From the NCBI GenBank assembly GCA_945905295.1, contig CAMDPX010000029.1, forward strand, positions 1-45,565: a stretch of DNA of 45,565 nt, read 5' to 3'. Below the pieces are notes generated by a model that worked only from the letters and a program-made list of their open reading frames with translations, did no database searches and had not been told where the DNA came from. The position numbers and the translations under genes are program-made. This stretch comes from Planctomyces sp. SH-PL62. Lineage in GTDB: Bacteria; Planctomycetota; Planctomycetia; Planctomycetales; Planctomycetaceae. Of this stretch, positions 29,406-41,794 are shown piece after piece; the stretch's first letter is position 1, and every line of letters begins with the position of its first letter.

Positions 29406-30245
29406 ATGACCACCGCACGCCGATTTCGTGAACTGCTCGCCCGACCGGGAATCATTAAGACACTTGCGCCGCATGATGTCTTTAGCGCGCGGCTGCTTGA
29501 ACAAGCGGGCTGCGAGATGTTGTTCCTGGGGGGCTTCGGTGTGTCGGCCAGTATCTTCGGTTGGCCTGACGTGGGCTTGGTCACGCTGTCCGAAATGACC
29601 GAGGCCGTGCGCCGCATGGCTTCGCGAATCTCGATCCCGTTAGTTGCGGATGGCGATACGGGGCACGGCGATCTGCACAACGTCGCACGCACTGTGCGTG
29701 ACTTCGAACAAGCCGGTGCGGCGGGGATTTTGCTGGAAGATCAGGTCAGCCCGAAACGCTGCGGGCACTTTGCCGGCAAGCAAGTCATTCCGGTGGACGA
29801 GATGCTCGGCAAGCTGCGTGTCGCACTGGATGCTCGTCGCGATCCCGACTTTGTGATCTTCGCTCGAACTGACGCGCGAGCGGTCGAGGGACTCGACGCC
29901 GCGATCGAACGCGCTTGCCGTTACGGCGAACTCGGAGCGGATGTCTGCTTCGTGGAAGCGCCGCGCAGTCGAGAGGAACTGGCTCGCATCGGTCGCGAGG
30001 TGCCATATCCACAACTCGCGAACATGCTGCTGGGGGGAACGACTCCCATTCTCAGCGCGGACGAGTTGCAGCAGCTCGGCTTCAAGATCATGGTCGATCC
30101 GGTCGCGACGCTGCTGGCGGCCGGAGCGTCCGTTCGCAAACTTGGCCGCACATTGCTCGACCAGGGCCGAGTCGATTCGCTCACGAATGAATTGCTGAGC
30201 TTTGACGATGTGAAACAGGCCCTGGGGTTGTCCGAGTTTCTGTGA
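29406..30245 (+). CDS. Isocitrate lyase/PEP mutase family enzyme
   Basis: A 279-residue alpha/beta-barrel protein. The motifs fit the PEP mutase/methylisocitrate lyase superfamily: LGGFGVSASIFGWPD, LVADGDTGHGD (metal-binding Asp residues), GILLEDQ, and the catalytic loop PKRCGH with Cys119, where the family consensus is K-K/R-C-G-H. FARTDAR and VEAPRS follow. Relatives cleave methylisocitrate or dimethylmalate, decarboxylate oxaloacetate, or make C-P bonds; the residues visible do not settle which. There are no methylcitrate-cycle or phosphonate genes nearby. It ends two bases before the stop of the convergent gene at 30248. Confidence 0.85.
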   Translation: MTTARRFRELLARPGIIKTLAPHDVFSARLLEQAGCEMLFLGGFGVSASIFGWPDVGLVTLSEMTEAVRRMASRISIPLVADGDTGHGDLHNVARTVRDFEQAGAAGILLEDQVSPKRCGHFAGKQVIPVDEMLGKLRVALDARRDPDFVIFARTDARAVEGLDAAIERACRYGELGADVCFVEAPRSREELARIGREVPYPQLANMLLGGTTPILSADELQQLGFKIMVDPVATLLAAGASVRKLGRTLLDQGRVDSLTNELLSFDDVKQALGLSEFL

Positions 30246-30247
30246 AC

Positions 30248-30655
30248 CTAATCGCGTCGCAAGTAGCCGGCGGAGGACTCGAAGTATTTGCGTCGTCGTC
30301 GCTGCTTCTCCGGTGCGGCGGACTGGGCTTGTTGCAGGTCGGCGAGATTCGCGTTGCAGACTCGGCAGCCGACAGTTTGCAGATGGAAGTCGAGGTACTC
30401 GTGCTGAGCCCCCTCGAGCGCGCCGAGCAGATACGCTCCGAGTTGGCTGCGAGTCGGACAGCTCAAGCGTCCGCGCCGCCAGACCTCGCCGACGGTGACG
30501 CCCCCTTGGTCGGAGTCCCGCGCTAGCGTGGCGAGTTGCTGACGCAGCGGTTCTGAGTCTCGCAGCGTTCGTTCGATCGTTGCCATGCGCTCGGCCGGCA
30601 ACTGCTCGGCAAGATAAGCCCGCAGTTCTTCTTCGGTGATGGTGGTTCGAGGCAT
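30248..30655 (-). CDS. Small zinc-finger-like protein, planctomycete type
   Basis: A 135-residue protein starting MPRTTITEEELRAYLAEQLP. The N-terminal half is helical (ERMATIERTLRDSEPLRQQL). The centre has RRGRLSCPTRSQLGAYLLG, and a likely metal site HLQTVGCRVC (His, then Cys-x2-Cys) follows. The C-terminus is basic (KQRRRRKYF). The pattern recalls anti-sigma-factor zinc domains, but there is no membrane helix and no sigma factor beside it, so the role is open. It begins 8 bases after the SMP-30-like gene ends, so the two probably form an operon. Confidence 0.65.
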   Translation of the reverse strand: MPRTTITEEELRAYLAEQLPAERMATIERTLRDSEPLRQQLATLARDSDQGGVTVGEVWRRGRLSCPTRSQLGAYLLGALEGAQHEYLDFHLQTVGCRVCNANLADLQQAQSAAPEKQRRRRKYFESSAGYLRRD

Positions 30656-30663
30656 GTTGTCTC

Positions 30664-31581
30664 TCACTTCTTCTGCCAGCGTTGCCACGCGAGGCCGGGC
30701 CGCTCGACGCGGAACTTCACCAGCCGAGTATGCTCGACCTCGGTGACGTAGACCGTGCGGCCGTCGGGACCGCCGAAGCATAAGTTGCTGGGCATCTTGC
30801 CGAGCACGTCGATTTCGTGCAGCACTTCGCCCTTGGGCGACACGATCACGACGGTCCCCTTGCCGTGCCGCGTCACATACAGGTTGCCGTCGATATCGCA
30901 GCGCATGCCGTCGAAACCATGATCGGGAAATTGCTTCAACAGCCGCTTGTCCTTGAGTCCATCGGCGGTGATCGTGAAGGCCCAGATTCCGCGTTGGACG
31001 CTTTCGTTGACGTACAGCGACTTGCCGTCCGGGCTGACTTCGATGCCGTTGGTCGTCCCCATGTCGGCGGCAACCTTGGTGGCTTTGCCCTGCCGGTCGA
31101 TGCGCCAGAGTTGGCCGGTGCTCTTGCCCCAATCGGGATCGCTGGCCCACAGCACCTCGTCCGGCCCGATGGCCAGATCGTTCGGCTGGTTCATCCCGTC
31201 TTGATGAGCGAAGACGGAAATCTGCTTCGTCGTCATGTCCACCTTGAGGACGTTGTGGTTGACGTAATCGGCGATGAACATCGCTCCCGCGCGATCGAAG
31301 ACGATTCCGTTGCCGACGCTCTTGTTCGGCAGAGTGACGAAGACCTCGCCCTTTCCTAGCGGCGTGACCTTGCCGATGATCCCTTGCTCCTTGAAGTTTA
31401 CGGCGTAGACATTGCCAGCCGCGTCGCACTGCGGACCTTCGATGCCGGGAGTGAATTCCTTCGGCTGCGTGAGCGGTTCGGCGACGAATAGCTTTTCTTC
31501 GCCGAACGCCAATCCGGTCAACGACGAGAGCACGACGGACAACACTCCCAGCAGACAACGACTAATGGCGACTCGCAGCAT
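30664..31581 (-). CDS. Secreted SMP-30/gluconolactonase-like beta-propeller
   Basis: A 305-residue protein from ATG 31581, with AAGGGG a short distance upstream and a signal peptide (MLRVAISRCLLGVLSVVLSS). The frame extends to 31656 but those 25 residues precede the signal sequence. The body has six-bladed propeller repeats: EGPQCDAAGNVYAVN, GNGIVFDRAGAMFIADY, QPNDLAIGPDEVLWASD, TNGIEVSPDGKSLYVNES and GFDGMRCDIDGNLYVT. The Glu, Asn and Asp residues at those turns fit the metal site of SMP-30 lactonases. The substrate is unknown; sugar lactones are the family norm. Confidence 0.85.
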   Translation of the reverse strand: MLRVAISRCLLGVLSVVLSSLTGLAFGEEKLFVAEPLTQPKEFTPGIEGPQCDAAGNVYAVNFKEQGIIGKVTPLGKGEVFVTLPNKSVGNGIVFDRAGAMFIADYVNHNVLKVDMTTKQISVFAHQDGMNQPNDLAIGPDEVLWASDPDWGKSTGQLWRIDRQGKATKVAADMGTTNGIEVSPDGKSLYVNESVQRGIWAFTITADGLKDKRLLKQFPDHGFDGMRCDIDGNLYVTRHGKGTVVIVSPKGEVLHEIDVLGKMPSNLCFGGPDGRTVYVTEVEHTRLVKFRVERPGLAWQRWQKK

Positions 31582-31656
31582 GAATGACCCCTTGCAAGCA
31601 GACGAAAGTGAATCAAAATCGCAAATCATTCTGTCAGCCATTTCCGTGCGCAGCAA

Positions 31657-32268
31657 TCAGGTGGGAGGCGGCTCGGAGAATTCGACGACCATCGCCTCAA
31701 ACTGAGCGAGACGTTCTAGTGATGTTCCTGATTGCCGCGCTTCGTTGCGCACCCACTCTAAATCGAGCTTTCCCGAATTGGTCACCAGGATCGCCTGGAT
31801 GTCATCTTGGTCGATCGGCCGAAACGCGAGCAGCTTCAGCACCAACAGTCCTTCCGCATCGGCAACGCGGATAATCTGGCCACCGATCCGCTCTTCGGAA
31901 GCACGATTGAGGATATGTTGAAAGGAAGGGATGACGGGCTTCAGCAGGTCCACTCGCACTCCGTTGGACCAGATCAGGGCTAACATGCCTCCGGCGTTCC
32001 ATTCGCGGATGGCTGTGACCAGATCGAACTGGCAGCCGTGATCCAACATCGCCTGCAAGAGGCCGGGGAGTTCCAACTGCGGAACGCTGAGCAACAGATC
32101 GACGTCCTTGGTGGTTCGCGTTCGTGAACGAACCGAGGCGGCAATCCCTCCGATGAGAGCGTGGGTCGTCTTCCGTTGCTGAAAGAGAGCGCCGAGTTGT
32201 TCGACCGTTTCAGTCAGCCGTTCGGCCAAGCTCAGCTTGAACGGCGATTTGCTGTCGGAGGAACTCAT
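31657..32268 (-). CDS. Nucleotidyltransferase-like protein (AbiEii-type toxin candidate)
   Basis: A 203-residue protein with the minimal nucleotidyltransferase signature: ALIGGIAASV followed by TKDVDLLLS (Asp-x-Asp metal ligands), then RVDLLKP, which may supply the third Asp. Proteins of this kind occur as AbiEii-like toxins that modify tRNA or other targets and as less well-known house proteins. A GGGG about eight bases before ATG 32268 could be its ribosome-binding site. Its start lies inside the upstream 91-residue gene by 59 bases, so the pair is translationally linked. Confidence 0.6.
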   Translation of the reverse strand: MSSSDSKSPFKLSLAERLTETVEQLGALFQQRKTTHALIGGIAASVRSRTRTTKDVDLLLSVPQLELPGLLQAMLDHGCQFDLVTAIREWNAGGMLALIWSNGVRVDLLKPVIPSFQHILNRASEERIGGQIIRVADAEGLLVLKLLAFRPIDQDDIQAILVTNSGKLDLEWVRNEARQSGTSLERLAQFEAMVVEFSEPPPT

Positions 32269-32476
32269 GCAGGCCCCTTTCTTTTTCGCGGCGTTCGATC
32301 AACTCGAATCGCGCGCGGCCGGCGCGAACGTCGTCGCTCAACTCGAATTGATCGACGAAGTTCAGTAATCCATCGATCGCTTGCACTCGTTGGTGAAACG
32401 ACAAGCCTTGATCGGCTTCGATGAGGCGGCGTAGTCGCTCGCGTTCTGTCGGAAAGACGATTGGAAGAATGGCCAT
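32210..32476 (-). CDS. Small helical partner of the nucleotidyltransferase-like protein
   Basis: An 88-residue protein from ATG 32476 (MAILPIVFPTERERLRRL); an in-frame start nine bases upstream is also possible. It is mostly charged helix (RRLIEADQGLSFHQRVQAI, RFELIERREKERGLHEFL), with no DNA-binding motif that I can see. The 59-base overlap with the gene at 31657-32268 is typical of paired genes such as antitoxin-toxin modules, but I do not recognise it as a known antitoxin family. Confidence 0.5.
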   Translation of the reverse strand: MAILPIVFPTERERLRRLIEADQGLSFHQRVQAIDGLLNFVDQFELSDDVRAGRARFELIERREKERGLHEFLRQQIAVQAELGRTAD

Positions 32477-32557
32477 TCGAGTCAATGCTCCTCAAAGCCT
32501 GTCGGCAACACTCTAGCCCTTCATCGAAACGCGAGCCAACAAAATCAGGTTCGCAGA

Positions 32558-32586
32558 ACCGGGGGGCTGACGCCGCCCCGCTCGCC
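32558..32586. repeat. Repeat family C, right half only
   Basis: The sequence CCGGGGGGCTGACGCCG through CTCGCC matches the right arm of family C. No left arm lies nearby. It ends 4 bases before the proS stop, so it forms the immediate 3' flank of that gene. Confidence 0.8.
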
Positions 32587-32590
32587 AGTC

Positions 32591-34336
32591 TCATTTCGGC
32601 ACGTTGGCCGCTTCGTGAACACGTCGCTCAGCGAGTTGTTTTAGAACGGAGGAGACCGCTTCCGCCACGGGGACTTTCGTCGGGGCGGAGTCGGTGCGCC
32701 ATTTGAGTTCGATGAGGCCCTCTTGCAGACCTTTGCCGCCGATGACGACTCGCAGAGGGAAGCCGATCAGGTCGGCGTCTTTGAACTTCACGCCGGCTCG
32801 CTGCGGGCGATCGTCGAGCAAGACATCGACGCCAGCTTGCCGGAGTTGTGAGTAGATCGACTCGGCGGCTTCGACGACCGGTTGTTCTTCTTGCACGGGG
32901 ATGACGACGACTTCATACGGTGCGATGGCGAGCGGCCAGATCAGGCCGTTCGCGTCGTTCTTGGTCTCGGCCAGCGAGGCGATGATGCGGTTCACGCCGA
33001 TGCCGTAGCAGCCCATGATGATCGGGTGCCGCTGTTCTTTCTCGTCAGAGAAGTTCGCTTCGAGCGCGACCGTGTACTTCGTGCCGAGCTTGAAGACGTG
33101 GCCAATTTCGATGCCGTGAACGAGTTCGAGCGTCCCTTCGCCGCGCGGACTCGGATCGCCAGCGATGGCGTTGCGGAGGTCGTGAGTCGTCGCCAGCAAG
33201 TAGTCTCGGCCGACGTTCACGTTGACGATGTGGTGGTCCCCTTCGTTCGCTCCGGTGATCGCGTTGACGATGAGCGGGACGTCGTGATCGGCGATGACCT
33301 CGCATTTGATTCCGACCGGTCCAGCGAAGCCGACCGGCGCGCCGGTCACTTGCAGGATGACTTCGGGGGTCGCCATTTCGAGCTTCTTTACTCCGAGCGC
33401 TCGGCGGATCTTCCCTTCGTTGGCTTCGTGGTCGCCGCGGATCAGGACCGCAACCGGCTTGTCGTCGGCGGAGAAGATCAGCGTCTTGACCATCTTTTCT
33501 GGTTTGCATTTGAGGAATTTGCAAACCGCTTCGATCGAGCCGACATTGGGCGTGTGCAGCTTGGTCAGCGGCTTCGCGTCGGGCGAGGTTGCGATGATCG
33601 GCGGCTTGCGGCCGGTGTCGGCGCGTTCGAGGTTGGCGGCGTAGCCGGTGGCTCGGCAGCGGACGATACGGTCTTCGCCGTTGTTGGCGGGGCACATGAA
33701 TTCGTGCGAAGCGTCGCCGCCGATCGGGCCGCTGTCGGCTTCGACCGGCAGGTATTCGAGACCGCAGCGGGCGAAGATGCGGCAGTATGCCCGATACATC
33801 GCTTGATAAGTCTCGTTCAGCGATTCGAGGCTCGTGTGGAAGCTGTAGGCATCCTTCATCAGGAACTCGCTGGTGCGGAGAATTCCGAACCGTGGCCGCT
33901 CTTCGTTGCGGAATTTCGTTTGAATCTGGAATAGGTTCAGCGGCAGTTGGCGATAGCTGCTGATGTGCTTCGCGATGAGATCGGTGACGACCTCTTCGTG
34001 GGTCGGACCGAGCGCGAAGTGCGACTCGCCGTTGCCGCGGCGTTGCTTCCAGTTGAACAACACGTTGCCGAACGCCTCGCGGCGTCCGGTCCGGACGAAG
34101 AGATCAATCGGTTGCAGCGCAGGCATATGGATTTCGATGGCATCGGCGGCTTCCATTTCCTCGCGGACGATCGCTTCCGCCTTTCGCAACGCTTTCCAGC
34201 CGAGCGGCAGATACGTGTAACTGCCGGCCATAAGCTGGCGAATGAGGCCGGCTCGGAGCATCAATTGGTGGCTGGGGACTTCGGCGTCCGCCGGCATTTC
34301 CTTCATGGTTGGGATCAGAGTCTTGGACCAGCGCAC
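32591..34336 (-). CDS. proS: Prolyl-tRNA synthetase, bacterial (YbaK-insertion) type
   Basis: A class II aminoacyl-tRNA synthetase of 581 residues that charges tRNA-Pro. Motif 1 region [19 protein letters not shown], motif 2 [21 protein letters not shown] ([12 protein letters not shown] is diagnostic) and motif 3 [13 protein letters not shown] are present. Between motifs 2 and 3 (about 225-400) is the INS/YbaK editing domain ([29 protein letters not shown]). The anticodon-binding domain closes the protein ([27 protein letters not shown]). The start is a GTG at 34336 with AAGGAGGA at 34341-34348 just upstream. A family C repeat lies before that site. Confidence 0.97.
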   Translation of the reverse strand: MRWSKTLIPTMKEMPADAEVPSHQLMLRAGLIRQLMAGSYTYLPLGWKALRKAEAIVREEMEAADAIEIHMPALQPIDLFVRTGRREAFGNVLFNWKQRRGNGESHFALGPTHEEVVTDLIAKHISSYRQLPLNLFQIQTKFRNEERPRFGILRTSEFLMKDAYSFHTSLESLNETYQAMYRAYCRIFARCGLEYLPVEADSGPIGGDASHEFMCPANNGEDRIVRCRATGYAANLERADTGRKPPIIATSPDAKPLTKLHTPNVGSIEAVCKFLKCKPEKMVKTLIFSADDKPVAVLIRGDHEANEGKIRRALGVKKLEMATPEVILQVTGAPVGFAGPVGIKCEVIADHDVPLIVNAITGANEGDHHIVNVNVGRDYLLATTHDLRNAIAGDPSPRGEGTLELVHGIEIGHVFKLGTKYTVALEANFSDEKEQRHPIIMGCYGIGVNRIIASLAETKNDANGLIWPLAIAPYEVVVIPVQEEQPVVEAAESIYSQLRQAGVDVLLDDRPQRAGVKFKDADLIGFPLRVVIGGKGLQEGLIELKWRTDSAPTKVPVAEAVSSVLKQLAERRVHEAANVPK

Positions 34337-34355
34337 GTCATCCTCCTTAAATCTT

Positions 34356-34434
34356 GGCGAGCGGGGCGGCGTCAGCCCCCCGGTTTCTCAACGGTTTCAC
34401 GGATTACCGGGGGGCTGACGCCACCCCGCTCGCC
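34356..34434. repeat. Repeat family C, copy 3 (79 bp, simple form)
   Basis: Arms GGCGAGCGGGGCGGCGTC and GACGCCACCCCGCTCGCC enclose a short centre with no nested element. It lies just upstream of the proS ribosome-binding site, so its hairpin could affect proS mRNA. Confidence 0.9.
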
Positions 34435-34573
34435 AGTTCGTTGGCGGCGTCGAACTTAAGTTTGGGGCGGGATTCTAGCGGGACAGACGATGGGCGACAG
34501 GTTTCCCACTCAGAACGGATTTGACGCCGCGAAACTGTGACCTAAGTTCCACACGCCGAAACCTACTGAGGAG

Positions 34574-36724
34574 ATGGTTAACGTGTGGAACGAGAATGAC
34601 GATGTGGCAACGCTCGACCCAATGACGCCAGAAATTGGCGGCGGTGGTCCGGCCACGCATTATCCGACGGCCTCGTCGCGATTGATGTTGGACTTGCTCC
34701 GACTGTCGCGCAACAGCAGTGTCTTAAGGACGTCGGACTCCAAATCGGATGCTCTGGACGGTGTGATCGCACGGCCGGTGCTGCGGAGTTTGCTGGCGGC
34801 GCTGCGGCTGCGCGATCCCGCCACGATTCAGCATGTGCGACGTGCGGCGCAATTCGCGACCGGCTTGGCCCGCTTCATCGGCTGGGACGGAGCCGCTCTG
34901 CGCCGGCTCGAAATCGCTTCGCTGCTGCATGACATTGGGAAAATTGGTGTTCCGGACCATGTGTTGTTCAAGCCCGGTCCACTGAATCCGGCCGAGGAAG
35001 AGCTGTTCGCCTTGCAGCACAATGTCGGCATCGACGTGCTGCAAGCCTGCCGAGTCCATCAAGAAGTGCTGGACATCATCAACCAGTCGACTCCGAACTA
35101 CGACAACGGTCAACACGGCAGCAAGGAACTGCATCTGGGTGCCCGCATTTTGGCGATCGCCGACGCCTACGATTCGCTGTCGCACAAGCAGGTCTACCGC
35201 GAGGCGAAAACGCATACCGAGATTCTGGCGATCCTGGCCGGCTCGGCGGGAACGCGGTTCGACGGCAATCTGGTCAGCGTGATGAACCGCTGGATTCAAG
35301 CCGCCGGGGAACCGTTCAGCCGCGAGCCGCAAGAGGCACCGGCGGCCAACGGCGCGGGCTTCTTCCAATTGGCCGAAGAGATGCAGGCCAGTTCCATGTG
35401 CCATATCTTTTCGTATCTGCACACGCTGGAGAGCATGTACGACGGGTTTTATCTGGTCGAGTCGGACTTGAAGTTCCGCATCTGGAACACCGGCATGGAG
35501 CGTCTGCTGGGCCAACCCGCTTCGAAAATGCTGGATCAGAACTGGACGAGCCGCCAAGTCGAGTTCGCCGACAAGCAAGGCCGCCCGTTTGCCGACTCGA
35601 CGCATCCGCTGCGCGAGGTCATCAAGAGCGGCAAAGCCCAAACCGCGCACGTTCAAGTGCGGCACTTGGACGGTCGTTGGATCAACGTGGAATTGATGTC
35701 CGTGCCGCTGATCGATCACGACGGCAGCCTGCAAGGCGTCGCGGAAATCTTTCGCGACCTTTCGCAAGACCGCCGCCGTCGAGCCGAAGACAAAGACCTC
35801 CACAAGCAAGCCACCCGCGACGCGCTGACGGGGGTTCTCAATCGCGGCGAACTGGAACGCACACTGGAATCGCTGCTCTCCGATTTCAATCGCAACTCCG
35901 CACCGGAGCCGATGTCGCTGATTTTTCTCGACGTCGATAATTTCAAGCGGATCAACGACACGTACCTGCATCTGACCGGCGACCAGGTGCTTGTCGGTCT
36001 GGCGAAACTCCTGCAAAGCGAGACGTACTCCGGCGAGATCATCGGCCGCTACGGCGGAGAAGAATTCATCGTCATGTGCCCGTCCACCGACCTCAAACAA
36101 GCCGTCGTGAAAGCCGAACGTCTGCGCCGAGCAATCCGCGATACGGCGCTCAGCACCGTCAAAGAATTGAAGGTCACGGTCTCCTTCGGCGTGACGGAAG
36201 TTGAACAGGGCGACACGCTCGACGACGTCTTCCGCCGTTCCGACAAGGCACTGTTCACCTCCAAAGAGAAAGGCCGCGATCGCACGACCGCTCTGTCGAA
36301 GAGAGAGTTCCTAGGCGGCAAGGCCGAAACGGTCCAAGCAGAAGCCGAGCCGACCTACTTGCTCGAGGGGAATTTCCTGGCGTGTGTCACCTCGGACATG
36401 ATCGTGCTGAAGTTCGGCAGTTTCGTCCGCGAGCAAAAAGCGCGACTGGTGAAAACGGCGCAGGGCCATGTTGTGATCCGCATCGGCGCGACATTCCTGC
36501 CGATCTGGGGATCCAAAGAAAAACACCAGCCGGTGGATCTCGAAATCAAGTTCGGCCCGCCACCTGCGGACGTGCCCCTTCCAGCTCGGCAGGGAGTCAT
36601 CGAGCGAACCTACTTTCAAGTGCGGATCAAGCCCTGCGGCTGGCCTCCCGATGTCACCACTTTCCAAGAACGAGCCCGGACGACCTTCCGCCTGCTGAAG
36701 ACTTACTTCGTCGCGGATTATTAG
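34574..36724 (+). CDS. HD/PAS/GGDEF signalling protein with degenerate GYP region
   Basis: A c-di-GMP-type signalling protein of about 716 residues. The N-terminal HD domain has LLHDIGKIGVPD (His119, Asp120) and LGARILAIADAYDSL, like HD-GYP phosphodiesterases. The HHE...GYP stretch is replaced by NQSTPNYDNGQHG, so activity of that domain is doubtful. A PAS domain (about 285-405, ESMYDGFYLVESDLKFRIWN) leads to a GGDEF domain with RYGGEEFIV (GGEEF at 494), which looks active as a diguanylate cyclase. The last ~110 residues are beta-rich and unassigned. GAGGAG lies directly against ATG 34574 but at ideal distance from GTG 34583, so translation may begin at the latter. No membrane segment is seen. 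Confidence 0.85.
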   Translation: MVNVWNENDDVATLDPMTPEIGGGGPATHYPTASSRLMLDLLRLSRNSSVLRTSDSKSDALDGVIARPVLRSLLAALRLRDPATIQHVRRAAQFATGLARFIGWDGAALRRLEIASLLHDIGKIGVPDHVLFKPGPLNPAEEELFALQHNVGIDVLQACRVHQEVLDIINQSTPNYDNGQHGSKELHLGARILAIADAYDSLSHKQVYREAKTHTEILAILAGSAGTRFDGNLVSVMNRWIQAAGEPFSREPQEAPAANGAGFFQLAEEMQASSMCHIFSYLHTLESMYDGFYLVESDLKFRIWNTGMERLLGQPASKMLDQNWTSRQVEFADKQGRPFADSTHPLREVIKSGKAQTAHVQVRHLDGRWINVELMSVPLIDHDGSLQGVAEIFRDLSQDRRRRAEDKDLHKQATRDALTGVLNRGELERTLESLLSDFNRNSAPEPMSLIFLDVDNFKRINDTYLHLTGDQVLVGLAKLLQSETYSGEIIGRYGGEEFIVMCPSTDLKQAVVKAERLRRAIRDTALSTVKELKVTVSFGVTEVEQGDTLDDVFRRSDKALFTSKEKGRDRTTALSKREFLGGKAETVQAEAEPTYLLEGNFLACVTSDMIVLKFGSFVREQKARLVKTAQGHVVIRIGATFLPIWGSKEKHQPVDLEIKFGPPPADVPLPARQGVIERTYFQVRIKPCGWPPDVTTFQERARTTFRLLKTYFVADY

Positions 36725-36734
36725 CCGTGCGCCA

Positions 36735-37109
36735 GGCGAGCGGGGTGGCGTCAGCCCCCGGTCCTGACTTTGAGCGGAATGGCGCTAGCCACCGGTGACG
36801 TGGAGTCGATTTTCCATGCGAGAAACCGGCGGCTAGTGCCACAGATCGCAATTGAACTGTCATGGAGCCTGAAACTCCCCACGGATGGCATGGCAATACC
36901 ACGGATAAAAAACGAGAAGCGTTGTCTTATCCGTGGTATCGCCATGCCATCCGTGGGGATCATCGGTCTAAAAACTCAAGATTTGATCAGAAGACAATCA
37001 GCGATCGTTCCGGTGGAAGGTTATTTCTGATCTGCGGCACTAGCGCCTTGCCGCTCACTCACCGGGCGACAAGATGAGCACCGGGGGGGCTGATGCCGCC
37101 CCGCTCGCC
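36735..37109. repeat. Composite repeat block: family C with nested elements
   Basis: The left arm of family C at 36735 (GGCGAGCGGGGTGGCGTC) and the right arm ending at 37109 (GCCGCCCCGCTCGCC) bracket 375 bases. Inside is the TGGCGCTAGCCACCGG unit also found in the PKS copy, a long hairpin (36876-36959) and a second CACTAGCGCC arm. It fills the gap between the GGDEF gene and the DUF1080 gene; I see no gene in it. Confidence 0.8.
36876..36959. repeat. 33-bp inverted repeat with 18-base loop
   Basis: The left arm 36876-36908 (starting TCCCCACGGATGGCATGG) pairs with 36927-36959 with one mismatch. It lies within the family C composite block and is unlike families A-E, so it may be another inserted element. 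Confidence 0.9.
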
Positions 37110-37117
37110 TGAATGAC

Positions 37118-37897
37118 TCACGGCAGTTCGCGAATCCGCAGCCCCTTGAACTCCACCGGCGAGCCTTCCGATTCGAGACACATGAAGCCCTTACGCGGCT
37201 CGCAGTTTTCGCCGCCGGAGACTTCTTCGCCGTTGACCCACAACCGCACCTCGCCGTTGATCGCGCGGACGTAGTAGTGGTTCCATTCGCCGACCGGTTT
37301 GGTGACACGTTTGGTCGGAAAGCTGCGACTGCTGTCGGGCTTGCCCACAACGTAGGTTGAACCGTCGTCGCGCGTGTAGGTGATTTGCGGTGTGAAGGCT
37401 TTCATCTTGGAACCGCCGACGGGAAACACATCTCCGTGACTGGTGAACCAGTCCGAAGGTTTGCCCTTCGACTTTTCGTAGTTCGTTTCGTACCCGATGT
37501 CCAAGACCTGGACTTCGATCCCGACCTTCGGCAGAGCGTTCGGCTTCAAGTCCTTCATCCCTTCTTCGGTCGCCCACAGGAAGATGCCGGAGTTGCCTCC
37601 CGACTTCAAATGCCGCCACTGCGCGACCAGTTCCAGATTGGTGAACTCCTTGGTCGAGCGAATCACGCCGACCGGCTTGCCCGTGCATTGCGCCAGTCCG
37701 TCCTTCCACGTCCACGTCTCCGGATCGCAATTGACGTTGACGAAGTCCGCCTCTCCCAAGTCCCGCCAACCCTGCCCTTGCCCATCAATGAAGGCCCTCG
37801 GAGGAGCCGCCGATTCCTCGGCCAACAGCGCTGACGCCGCCAGGCTCACGCAACCAAACAGAGTCGACAATACGGCAATTCTCAAAACGCTTTTCAT
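37118..37897 (-). CDS. Secreted DUF1080 (3-keto-disaccharide hydrolase-like) protein
   Basis: A 259-residue protein with a signal peptide (MKSVLRIAVLSTLFGCVSLAASALLA) and one concanavalin-like jelly-roll domain of the DUF1080 type. Family signatures are LELVAQWRHLKSGGNSGIFLW, KVGIEVQVLDIGY, KPVGEWNHYYVRAINGEVRLWVNGEEV and PVEFKGLRIRELP. AAAGG lies eight bases before ATG 37897. Planctomycetes carry many such proteins; some act on keto-sugars, and others are thought to bind or cleave glycans outside the cell. It is a single gene between the repeat block and the histidine kinase. Confidence 0.9.
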   Translation of the reverse strand: MKSVLRIAVLSTLFGCVSLAASALLAEESAAPPRAFIDGQGQGWRDLGEADFVNVNCDPETWTWKDGLAQCTGKPVGVIRSTKEFTNLELVAQWRHLKSGGNSGIFLWATEEGMKDLKPNALPKVGIEVQVLDIGYETNYEKSKGKPSDWFTSHGDVFPVGGSKMKAFTPQITYTRDDGSTYVVGKPDSSRSFPTKRVTKPVGEWNHYYVRAINGEVRLWVNGEEVSGGENCEPRKGFMCLESEGSPVEFKGLRIRELP

Positions 37898-37979
37898 CGG
37901 CGCAGCCTTTCGACAAAAGTGGATTCAGAGTCGTCAGAAGTAGAACGGCGGTCCAATCAAAAACACAAGCAATTGCGAA

Positions 37980-41699
<3,720 letters not shown>

Positions 41700-41729
41700 A
41701 GGGTGTCAACTTTGAGGACAATTCAAAAC

Positions 41730-41794
41730 GTAGCCGCGTTCGCCAGAACGCGGGTTGTTCCGCCCGTTGTCCGCACTCTGGCGAGTGCGGTTAC
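41730..41794. repeat. Repeat family E, copy 3 (hairpin)
   Basis: A diverged copy: arms GTAGCCGCGTTCGCCAGA and TCTGGCGAGTGCGGTTAC. Its right end overlaps the stop codon of the regulator gene (41791-41793), so insertion at or next to that stop is likely. Confidence 0.75.
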
